DNA of 64,000 bases from NCBI GenBank assembly GCA_963971535.1, contig OZ020593.1, forward strand, positions 20,650,884 through 20,714,883, in the 5' to 3' direction. The first letter of the stretch is position 1, and every line of letters begins with the position of its first letter. This DNA is from Notolepis coatsorum. Lineage: Eukaryota > Chordata > Actinopteri > Aulopiformes > Paralepididae. Position numbers and translations under genes: made by a program. Shown piece after piece: positions 36,201 through 42,319 of this stretch. Under the pieces are notes generated by a model that saw nothing but the letters and a program-made list of their open reading frames with translations, made no database searches and was not told where the DNA came from.

Positions 36201-36801
36201 GCATGATGCTAACAACACACTAACATTTTCATCTTATCTAAGGAAAAACAAAACAATAGGCATTAGTGGTTTTGGGGCTGATTCAAAGGACTCCCCAGTT
36301 TGTGACATATCAGGTATGCTTCTCAAAAATGTGGATTATGCCTTTAACCTTTTCACAAAAGTTTGGGTTTTCAGACAAATGAACAGACTACTGATTAGTG
36401 TAAGGGTTAGAAGATAAATTGACCTATCTCAAGCCCGTCCTCTTCTCAATCCTCCAATCACAACTGTTGTGAGAAGCGACAGTTGCGATTGGACGATCAA
36501 GAAGAGCGGGCAGGGTTTGATATAGGCCAATTGATGCGGACCAACGTTGGTTTGCAACTGGTATTATTTGTCTGTTCTACCAGCCACTCGGTTTGGTAAG
36601 ACGACCCTCATTTCTTAAGATAACGTATATTTAGCAGGTGAAATTGGCCTAAATCCTGCTAACCTAGCAGCCACTGTGGCCGGTAGATGAGAAAGTGCAT
36701 TTCCTGCCCTGTTATTATTGTCCCTATCTTACCTGACTCCCCCCATAGGTCAGCAGATCGGCTACGGAAAGGCCTCACGGGACACCTACCAGCCCTACTG
36801 A
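17631..36801 (+). CDS. hnrnpdl: heterogeneous nuclear ribonucleoprotein D-like
   Basis: Seven coding exons: 17631-17722, 18843-19011, 20492-20653, 23450-23581, 23814-23949, 31476-31637, 36749-36801. Joined, they give 301 codons plus stop, the length of the mammalian JKTBP1 isoform. The protein is a nuclear-cytoplasmic shuttling RNA-binding factor for AU-rich and related RNA. Domains: acidic N-terminus (residues 1-31); RRM1 with RNP2 MFIGGL (33-38) and RNP1 RGFGFVLF (72-79); RRM2 with RNP2 VFVGGL (118-123) and RNP1 RGFCFVTY (157-164); then a Gln and RGG/glycine segment (about 199-230); then a Tyr/Gly-rich prion-like segment (exon 6); and a C-terminal PY-type tail ending [15 protein letters not shown] and [14 protein letters not shown] identify DL rather than D or A/B. 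Exon 6 (162 nt, phase 1 on both sides) corresponds to the segment that is alternatively skipped in mammals. The introns are heavily loaded with repeats. Confidence 0.95.
18160..18303 (+). mobile_element. LINE 3' tail (family 1) in hnrnpdl intron 1
   Basis: A 5'-truncated tail like 6170-6322, ending in a (cattcatt) tail immediately before a GA-rich minisatellite. Confidence 0.78.
18304..18650. repeat. GA-rich minisatellite (gagaga..aggggtagactgaca)
   Basis: About ten units of 30-37 bp, each a (GA)n run followed by aggggtagactgac. The 123-aa Ser/Leu-rich minus-strand frame is only this repeat translated. Confidence 0.9.
18843..19011 (+). CDS. hnrnpdl: hnrnpdl coding exon 2 (RRM1)
   Basis: Acceptor ttcgcag, donor gtatgt; 169 nt. 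It encodes [13 protein letters not shown] through AESVDR with both RNP motifs of RRM1. Confidence 0.95.
19484..19625 (-). mobile_element. LINE 3' tail (family 1), minus strand
   Basis: Reverse complement of the tail seen at 6170 and 60730 (aaaactttatttaacagatt, gcagaatgggtacaatacag). It lies in hnrnpdl intron 2. Confidence 0.75.
19651..20378. mobile_element. Palindromic DNA element split by SINE A and a LINE tail
   Basis: The left arm 19651-19722 and right arm 20304-20378 are reverse complements (ggaagttcaaatctggactg and its complement). A LINE-type tail (about 19723-19800, tttattgatcccttgggg) and SINE A (19827-20304) are nested between the arms. Confidence 0.72.
19812..20319 (+). mobile_element. 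tRNA-derived SINE, family A, with 15-bp target duplication
   Basis: The SINE body is 19827-20304, flanked by acttcacttattatg at 19812-19826 and 20305-20319. The tRNA-like head (gggtggcgtagcagagattg) and A-rich tail are intact. It lies in intron 2 of hnrnpdl in the sense direction. Confidence 0.88.
20492..20653 (+). CDS. hnrnpdl: hnrnpdl coding exon 3
   Basis: Acceptor cgtacag, donor gtaagt; 162 nt. It encodes [11 protein letters not shown].. to ..YFGSFGE, the linker and first half of RRM2 with RNP2 VFVGGL. Confidence 0.95.
20686..21340. mobile_element. hAT-like element rich in cgatat motifs
   Basis: The left end (ggggcgatataacgataacg) and right end (region of tatcgatatcgttattgcga near 21262, complementary) form inverted repeats resembling a common fish hAT family. 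It carries a T run of about 25 at 21200. No transposase is seen; the 150-aa plus frame is not recognised as a protein. Confidence 0.55.
21353..21450 (-). mobile_element. Partial SINE, family B
   Basis: Tail half only (ggtaaatggtgcatttatat.. to acacaccgacagac), breaking directly into MITE B sequence at about 21451. Confidence 0.7.
21451..22010. mobile_element. MITE family B with a second inverted-repeat element nested inside
   Basis: MITE B sequence (gagttctctctcctgattgg.. gggactgggaga) stops at about 21553 and resumes at about 21890 (gagacccatgttactgacca). Between them, 21554-21889 is another element with about 50-bp inverted ends (ctatactttccgtagccgca and its complement). The inner element contains a 60-bp tandem duplication (ggttaagcttaggcac.. 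cgaagttggttag). Confidence 0.75.
22011..23003. other. hnrnpdl intron 3, no exon seen
   Basis: Contains a LINE-like tail on the minus strand near 22630-22730 (cactttatttgtatggcacc) and a short duplicated gcaaacctccctctcaggg-type motif near 22885-22920. No coding match is recognised. Confidence 0.45.
23004..23365. mobile_element. hAT-like MITE with cagtgtttcccc ends
   Basis: The left end ccagtgtttcccctat and right end ccaggggaaacactgg are inverted repeats of a type common to vertebrate hAT MITEs. It ends about 85 bp upstream of hnrnpdl exon 4. An exact 8-bp duplication could not be assigned. Confidence 0.6.
23450..23581 (+). CDS. hnrnpdl: hnrnpdl coding exon 4
   Basis: Acceptor ttccgcag, donor gtattt; 132 nt. 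It encodes [18 protein letters not shown].. to ..YHQVGSGK with RNP1 of RRM2. Confidence 0.95.
23814..23949 (+). CDS. hnrnpdl: hnrnpdl coding exon 5 (RGG segment)
   Basis: Acceptor ggccag preceded by a long CT tract, donor gtaatg; 136 nt. It encodes [17 protein letters not shown] followed by nine glycines and [11 protein letters not shown]. Confidence 0.92.
24100..24227. repeat. Short tandem repeat, gtgtagcgtgttc-type
   Basis: Seven or so irregular copies of a 13-20 bp motif (gtagcgtgttctgtttcc) in hnrnpdl intron 5. Confidence 0.8.
24302..24545. repeat. Minisatellite, 21-22 bp (caggaagacaaacattgtat)
   Basis: About eleven direct copies with one-base variation. Open in three plus-strand frames simply because of the unit. 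Confidence 0.9.
25097..29345 (+). repeat. 4.2-kb satellite-like array, 31-bp unit, with higher-order structure
   Basis: About 137 direct copies of a 31-bp unit (ttcaggtcaggacttttc then taaataaaaatac). Rare variants recur at fixed distances: ttctggtc at 26551, 26892, 28044, 28762 and 29103 (341, 1493 and 718 bp apart) and tctaattaaa at 26131, 27624 and 28341. The array therefore grew by duplicating blocks of 11, 23 and 48 units. Nearly every unit holds AATAAA on the transcribed sense of hnrnpdl. It lies wholly inside intron 5. Confidence 0.95.
29346..31475. other. Distal hnrnpdl intron 5
   Basis: Holds a 19-base A run (about 29382), a LINE-type tail (tttattgatccccatggggg, 29868) followed by a 20-base G run, a (GT)n microsatellite (30212-30268), and duplicated aaaaacgtgcacaaaacccc units (about 30403-30450). 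Half-arms of the hairpin MITE seen at 33927 occur at 30544-30585 and 31318-31350. A minus-strand dispersed repeat at about 31020-31140 also occurs at 45570 and 60900. No exon is recognised. Confidence 0.6.
31476..31637 (+). CDS. hnrnpdl: hnrnpdl coding exon 6 (Tyr/Gly-rich, likely alternative)
   Basis: Acceptor catttag, donor gtaagc; 162 nt, phase 1 at both ends, so skipping keeps the frame. It encodes repeats such as [20 protein letters not shown], a prion-like low-complexity stretch corresponding to the exon skipped in a shorter mammalian isoform. Confidence 0.93.
31638..32625. other. Proximal hnrnpdl intron 6
   Basis: A 19-base T run lies near 31921 and a 16-base C run near 32217. No exon is recognised; the short frames found are not protein-like. 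Confidence 0.45.
32626..33035. repeat. Minisatellite, 31-40 bp (cgtgctgctctctcctaaagct)
   Basis: About ten copies of cgtgctgctctctcctaaag followed by ctatgaatcagaga or ctaggactcggagaga. Intron 6 of hnrnpdl. Confidence 0.9.
33540..33640. mobile_element. LINE-type 3' tail
   Basis: Begins caatcaatcaatgagattta and continues tttatatagcacatttaaca, a common fish LINE or SINE tail on the minus strand. Exact limits are unclear. Confidence 0.5.
33927..34058. mobile_element. Hairpin MITE, copy 1
   Basis: Left arm atatctcaaactctgccctc and right arm gagggcggagtttgagatag are complementary and continue through gatcctccaatcgcaactgt and its complement (about 55-bp arms). The same family recurs at 36422-36528. 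Confidence 0.8.
34065..35748. other. hnrnpdl intron 6, no exon seen
   Basis: Unremarkable AT-rich intron. One 19-base A run lies near 35281. No coding or RNA gene is recognised. Confidence 0.45.
35749..35847. repeat. Perfect 32-bp inverted repeat with 6-nt loop, flanked by 12-bp direct repeats
   Basis: Arms 35765-35796 and 35803-35834 are exact complements (ccctttcgtgactgtgatgc.. and ..gcatcacagtcacgaaaggg) around aatacg. The 12-base word ctatggtctgta flanks it at 35749-35760 and 35836-35847. In hnrnpdl RNA it would fold into a near-ideal stem-loop of about 70 nt. Confidence 0.9.
35905..36175. mobile_element. DNA MITE family B, compact copy
   Basis: Palindromic: the left arm (agagtgtctggtcagtaaca.. 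ctctgcagtaaacacaaaat, 35987-36048) and right arm (attttgtgtttactgcagag.. tgttactgaccagacactct, 36093-36153) are complementary. Confidence 0.82.
36422..36528. mobile_element. Hairpin MITE, copy 2
   Basis: Same family as 33927-34058: acctatctcaagcccgtcct on the left, cgggcagggtttgatatagg on the right, with central ccaatcacaactgt and acagttgcgattgg. Confidence 0.78.
36749..36801 (+). CDS. hnrnpdl: hnrnpdl coding exon 7 (C-terminus)
   Basis: Acceptor cccatag. It encodes [16 protein letters not shown] and the TGA at 36799-36801. The exon continues as 3'UTR to 36830, where donor gtaaga starts, so the 3'UTR contains an intron. Confidence 0.93.
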
Positions 36802-37221
36802 CTAGGCAGAGAGACCTGCTAACACTTCTGGTAAGACCTCTGCCTCGACAGGCACTTTCCACTTCACATAAAACCTTAAAGATCAATAGACCAAAAAAAA
36901 CAAACATTTGATTCCAAATCCAACAAGTGGTAAATGGTAAATAAAGAAATTATAAAAAAAAAAAAAAAAAAAGGTCTATAGATCTTTAATTGCAGAATTC
37001 TTTTGTAGCATTTTTGTCTGTCTCTGTAGCTCTCCCCCCCCACCCTGCCTTTTTAACAGGTATTCATAAGGAAATAACATTAACAGACTTGATAGCAATG
37101 TTAACAGGTAAAGTAACGGCTAACGGGGGCACAAAGTAAGGCCCTTTTTCCTTCTCCTTCCTTCCACTTCCTAACTGACATTGTACCTTGTTTGTACCTG
37201 CCAGCCGGGACTTCATTGCAG

Positions 37222-37311
37222 GCCGTGTGTCACCTGACCACGACATTCTCTGGGCGTCGCACATAGCGGGGCAGAGAGCACGGCATGCACAAGGAAAAGC
37301 GCTTTCCTGTG
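37222..37311 (+). promoter_or_regulatory. hnrnpdl: Putative 3'UTR cassette (regulatory) exon of hnrnpdl
   Basis: Preceded by a branch-like ctaac, then ttgtttgtacctgccag and ttgcag, and followed by gtatgg. The same order and wording occur in hnrnpd at 51360-51500. Two candidate acceptors are seen (after tgccag and after ttgcag). Its sequence outside the splice signals is diverged and not coding. Confidence 0.65.
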
Positions 37312-37655
37312 GTATGGTCTCTTCACACTTCCTGTACCAGCGATAAAACATTAAGAGAAAAGGGGAAATAAATGTTCCCCCCTTTTCATATACTGTATAT
37401 ATATACGACTCTGAAATGTTTGTTTTTTTACAGGGATTTTACACATACAATCGAAATGTTAAGTGCACTAAATAATTGTCCTACTCTGCATTCTCTTTTT
37501 ATTTTAGTGGACTTTAGTGGCAGTTTTGTTTTCTTTTGATAATGAATCCCCCCTTTTAAATTGCTTAAATTCACAATGCTTGCTTTTTTCTTTTTAGCCG
37601 TTAGAGAACTTCACTTGATAAACACCTTTTTTTTTTTACGTAGGTGTTTAAAGAT

Positions 37656-37904
37656 CATATCGCTGCTGTCGGGACAAAACCTCATAACTCCATTTTTTTT
37701 TTTAATTATATAAATCAACTCCGTAGATCATCCTCCATATGTGTGTGTGGGTTTTACAAAGTTTAAACAATGGGAAAGCATTACACCGATCATCTGTCTA
37801 AACCTCCTAACTCTATTCACCCTCAAATCTGTGTTAGTTTTTTTCATCTGCTGAAAAGTTGGGTTTTTGGAGTTATGAGGTTTTGTCCCGACAGCAGCGA
37901 TATG
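37656..37904. mobile_element. MITE with perfect 34-bp inverted ends
   Basis: catatcgctgctgtcgggac.. at 37656-37689 and its exact complement at 37871-37904, with a 181-bp spacer. Inserted in the hnrnpdl 3'UTR intron. Confidence 0.8.
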
Positions 37905-38264
37905 CAAAACCAGCTTCACGACGCCATAAAAAATTCAAGATTTGAACTATTGTGCCAAACGTCCTTCAAATTTCATCTTATGCTTAGAAAGTTGTCATTT
38001 GAGATTTGCTCCCTTATGGCGAAATGACATGCCGATTTAATGGAGCAGGAAGCTTTTGCTGACCTGCGATCTGTTGGCTACGGAATGAAGTTGCAACTCA
38101 TACACATGATCTTTTAAATGGAATTGAGATGTAAAAAAAACCTAATAGTTTAAAGTTGACAGCACAAGACGTTTTAACACTGAGACATGGACATGTTCGA
38201 GAGAGAGAGAGAATAGAGTCTTTCAAAAAGAGGCGATTTAACATCTTGTTGTCCTTGTTTGCAG

Positions 38265-38660
38265 ACAGACTGGCCGACTTGAGAATGACCCTCCTGCACC
38301 CTGGTGGCAGCTTGGGAGTCCTGTCCTGAGATCAGAGCTCCATATCACTGTTCTCTTTCAGACACTCAACATAACAGTCCTGTCCTGTTCTGAGATCAGA
38401 GCTCCACGTCGCCGACGCCGTTCTCTCCCAGACACTGACGTACAGCGTGTCTGACTCTGTAAATAGTGTATTTATTTAGTTGTTGCTTGGGTTCCTGCTA
38501 TGATTTCCTCCCTTTCACCTGTCACTTTGCTACGGAGAGGCTGTAGGTCTAGGCATCGTTCAGATGCGAGCTGTACTTTCCCCTTCATTTAGAACCTGCT
38601 GTTTTAAACATGTTCTGCACTATTTTGAAGGGATAATAAAAAGAGGTAAAAAAAATAAAT
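38265..38660 (+). other. hnrnpdl: hnrnpdl last exon (3'UTR)
   Basis: Starts after tttgcag. It contains a 60-bp tandem duplication (gagatcagagctcca.. cagacactcaac, then ..cagacactgacg), an AU-rich element atttattta (38470-38478), and ends after the poly(A) signal at 38635. Confidence 0.75.
38635..38640 (+). terminator. hnrnpdl poly(A) signal
   Basis: AATAAA in aagggataataaaaagagg, the first canonical hexamer in the last exon. Confidence 0.8.
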
Positions 38661-39504
38661 GATGTTCGAGTCCTTTGCAAAAAATTTCAAAAACGGTATG
38701 TTCAGGATGTTGGAATATTTCCTACTTACGGATGATGTTGTCAATCAGTTCTCAGCGCAATCCATGCTGTCCTTCATACTGGACTCCGCTTAGTTATCCA
38801 CAAACGAATGCAAAGTCAATGGGGCCACGCTTCATAGATGTCTATATTATATACAAGCACTGGAGAAAAAAACCACTGAAACCTATTCGGTTAGTCTACG
38901 TCACGACTTAACCGAATTTTGGTTGCACTGTAGAGAGCAGGTTTCGGTGTTTATTTCAGGGCTCGTGCAGACTGGAGCGTGGCCCCATTCACTTTGCCTG
39001 GCCGACTAGCCGGAGCTGTGGATGCCCGGTATGAAGAACGGCGCCGTGGATTGTTCTGAGAAAGGACTCTACCAGTAAACGACATCCTCCTTTAGTACGT
39101 AGGAAATGGGGCTAGAGGTCAACAATTCTAAACTTGTAACACTAACAACCCAAGGGTCATCTTTCACATCCCTGTGTAGCGAATGAAGGCCTCGTTTAGC
39201 CTATACTGTACCTGCCATTAACCCCTTCACTACCAAACGGTTAACCCTTTCACTGCCACATGACAAAGGGTTAACCCTTTCACTACCACACTACAGAAGG
39301 TTAACCCTTTCACTACCACCAGTGAAAGGTTAACCTGTAGTGTAGTCGTGAAAGGGGTAAATGCCCCAATGACCCAGTGAGAAGTAAAAGACTTCTTCAA
39401 GATCCATTGCATCTGCACTGTGCTCTAAGGTAAGCCACCTCTAAATTCTAGTGCAAATGCCCTCAAAAGGACTGCATCCATGAGGAAATCAGATTTAACT
39501 TACA
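38661..39504. other. Short intergenic space after hnrnpdl
   Basis: No gene. Contains the TTAACCC-type tandem at 39222-39360. Confidence 0.5.
39222..39360. repeat. Tandem ttaaccctttcactaccaca repeat
   Basis: Four to five units of about 30 bp with internal dyad symmetry (ttaaccctttcactgcc and gacaaagggttaa). The same family is found at 54950-55116 and 55505-55592. Confidence 0.85.
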
Positions 39505-40855
39505 AGACAAGATACAAGATACTTTAATGCCACACAACGATGGTTGGTGGTAATTGTTTTCGGTACAGATGTTGAGCACTGGTTATATCAAACATGAAAC
39601 AGACATCAAACATCAAAAACGTCAAAACATATATACATAAATACATATAGGACAGTCACGGTGACAGATGCTTGCCCGTTTGTGCAAAGGGGGGCGGGCC
39701 AGGGTGTTCAGTGTTCGGACTGCTGTGGGGAAAAAACTGTTTGTGAAACGTGTGTGTCTGGTTAGGATGGACCTGTAGCGACCTGAGGGCATGTGCTGGA
39801 ATAAGTGGTGTGCTGGGTGAGAGGGGTCGTTGACTATTTTAACAGAGCGGGTGACTGTGCGTGAGGTGTAGATGGAGTCCAGAGAGGGGAGGGGACAGCC
39901 AATTATTTTGGAGGCTGTCTTGGTGATGCGTTGGAGTTTGTGTTTGGTGTGTTTGTCTGTGGAACCGTACCAGACTGTGATGGATGAGGTGAGGATACTT
40001 TGAATTATGGCAGTGTAAAATTGGACCAGCAGGTGTTGTTGGACTCTGTACTTCCTCAGTTGTCTGAGGAAGTACAGGCGCTGCTGGGCCTTTTTGATGA
40101 TGGCAGTGGTGTCCCATTTGAGTTTATTGCTGATGTGGGTGCCGAGGAACTTGAATGAATCAGTTAGGGTTATGGGTTGGTCTGCGATGGTTATTGGGAG
40201 TATGGGTGTTTTTTTTTAAGTCCTGAAGTCTATGGCAATTTCCATGGTTTTGGAGGTGTTGAGCAGGAGGTTGTTGGATGCACACCACCTCACTGCTCTG
40301 TCCACCTCCTGCCGGTAAATGGACTCGTCGTTGTTGGAGATGAGGCCCAGGATGGTGGTGTCGTCGGCGTACTTGAAGGCCTTGACTGAGCTGTCCAGGG
40401 GGGTGAACTGGTTGGTGTAGAGGGAGAAGAGCCAAGGGGAAAGGACGCAGCCCTGGGGGGCCCCAGTGCTGAGGGTCAGAGGGCGGGATGATTTGTTGTT
40501 TACTTTGACTGTTTGGGTTCTATTGGTGAGGAAATTGAGGATCCATGGTGGGGTTGATGTCAATGTCCTGTAGCTTATGGAACAGATTATTGGGGGAGAT
40601 GGTGTTAAAAGCTGAGCTGAAGTCAATAAACAATACAGGTGTAGGTGTTGGGGGTTTCCAGGTGCTGTAGAGTGTAGAGAGAGCCAGGTTGATGGCGTTT
40701 TTTGTAGTTTGTTATGGCAGACCGTAGTTTATATTTTGCAGATTTGTACTGCTCTTTATTTCCATTTATGTAGGCTGTGTTCTTTTCTTTACGTAGTGAT
40801 GCTATGTCCTTGTTGAACCAGGGTTTATTGTTTCCATGTGATGTGACCGCAGCCT
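39505..40855 (-). pseudogene. 5'-truncated non-LTR retrotransposon (reverse transcriptase remnant)
   Basis: On the minus strand, the frame at 40626-40216 gives NRTQTVKVNNKSS, STGAPQGCVLSPWLFSLYTN and AFKYADDTTILG, the APQG and YADD motifs of LINE reverse transcriptase of the CR1/Rex1-like type. Frameshifts split it into pieces (40435-40160, 40117-39839). It ends near 39505 in a repeated cttgtatcttgt tail. It is dead and 5' truncated. Confidence 0.85.
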
Positions 40856-41337
40856 TGCTGATTTATATGCAGGACTTGCTTGGGAATTTTGAAGAGATTG
40901 ATTAAGTTGTGCAAAGTGGCGTTGGGGGTTGTTGAGGGGGTCCACAGCAACACACGGAATCGTTTAATTTCACTGTTATTCCAACACAAGAATGTATAAT
41001 ATACATATTATATAGACACTCTAATAGACATCAATACTCTATATCGTTCATTTTCTGAAAACGTTAAGTTAAAAAATATATTATAATAATGAATATGTAA
41101 TATATACTTATAATACTTATACGTCAACATATTACTTAGTTGTAATATGTACACATTCTACATTTCGCTATTGTCATATATGGACGCGTATATAAGAGAT
41201 GTGGGTAGTTCTGTCAGGATCTATGAGTAACAGTACTGTATATTTGGATACAGCATATGTCACAAATGTATCAGTACTAAATACCTATATCATGTCCCTA
41301 TGCCATAAATGTCATGTATGTTGAGTATGTCATAAAT
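40856..41337. other. AT-rich intergenic sequence
   Basis: Dispersed repeat scraps (atatgtaatatatac, atcatgtccctatgccataa; the latter is LINE family 1 3'UTR). No gene. Confidence 0.45.
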
Positions 41338-41488
41338 GTCAATATGAATTGAAAATGGGGGACCCTGATGTAAACAAGACAAACATCTTTCTCTGGTCTG
41401 CATCCCCTTAACAATTGTGTGTATTGAGCCGTACTGTATTGTACACATTCTGCAATATGTTAAATAAAGTTTTCATTCATTCATTCTA
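41338..41488 (+). mobile_element. LINE 3' tail (family 1)
   Basis: gaattgaaaatgggggaccc.. to ..aataaagttttcattcattc, as at 60730. It lies just upstream of the hnrnpd 5' region. Confidence 0.78.
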
Positions 41489-42038
41489 AGGCCTGCGCAT
41501 TGATCTGGAGTTACGTCACGTCGGTGCTCTCGGCTCGACGTTAGTTACGTAAGTTACGTAGTTGAGCGATTGTCGCTGAAAAAAACGTCAGTGGTCGCGC
41601 AAACCGAACGCGGAAGTGAAACTCCGTTGGGGAAAATATACACGCGGCTGGGCCTGACAGCGTGGGGACTGAGAGAGAGTACTGGGCTGACGTTCTGCAG
41701 ATGGATGCTTCTCAACCGTTTCGACGTCAAACAAACACCAACCGAAGTTAGCAAACGTGCGCCGACAAGAGGACGCCTCTTACGGACTTATCTCACGATC
41801 ACGAGCTGAGGTCTACCGACGTAACGTAAATTCGGCCATTTGCTACCGTTGCTGCCTTTGGTGCCGTTTGAACGCAAAGTGCGACACACGACATCCAACA
41901 ACAACAGTCCAACACACACAACAAACGACAAACCCGTGTGTCGGCCAGCGGCTAGCAGTGGCAGCGCAGCCCCGGGCCGTCGATATATAAACAAACAAGC
42001 GGCTCGTCGTCAACGACTAGCGACTAACTACATAAAAA
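41489..42038 (+). promoter_or_regulatory. hnrnpd: Probable hnrnpd promoter and 5'UTR
   Basis: CpG-richer than its surroundings, with repeated ttacgtaagttacgtag and a ttacgtcacgtc (CRE-like) site near 41509-41524. Placed by position; the start site is not determined. Confidence 0.45.
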
Positions 42039-42179
42039 ATGTCGGAGGACCTGGAGACTGGTGGCGACGACCCGACCGTGATGAAAATGTCGGAGGACCT
42101 GGAGACTGGTGGCGACGACCCGACCGTGGTGAAAATGTCGGAGGACCTGGAGACCGGCGACGACCCGACCGTGATGAAA
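42039..42179 (+). repeat. In-frame coding minisatellite, 48/48/45 bp
   Basis: Units 42039-42086, 42087-42134 and 42135-42179. Units 1 and 2 differ by one base (Met to Val codon); unit 3 lacks one Gly codon. The upstream frame translated as [15 protein letters not shown] is the same repeat out of frame. Confidence 0.95.
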
Positions 42180-42319
42180 ATGGAGGAGGAGGAGGACGGA
42201 GAGGCGAGCGGCGAGGAGCCGGTGCCGATGCCGGTGACTGCTGCTGCTGCTGCGGGCCCGACAAGAGGAGAGTCCGAGGGGTCCAAGATCGATGCCAGCA
42301 GGAACGAGGAGGACATGGG
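42039..42319 (+). CDS. hnrnpd: hnrnpd coding exon 1
   Basis: ATG in the context aaaaaATGt, ending ..ASRNEEDMG with donor gtaact at 42320. A 48-bp unit encoding [16 protein letters not shown] is present three times in frame, each beginning with ATG, followed by [14 protein letters not shown] and an alanine run. Confidence 0.92.

Larger units (their letters stand above)
36831..38264 (+). other. hnrnpdl: hnrnpdl 3'UTR intron
   Basis: Runs from donor gtaaga (36831) to acceptor tttgcag (38258-38264). It contains the conserved cassette block at 37175-37340 and an inverted repeat at 37656-37904. An intron this far past the stop codon makes the transcript a potential nonsense-mediated-decay target, depending on splice choice. 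Confidence 0.7.
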
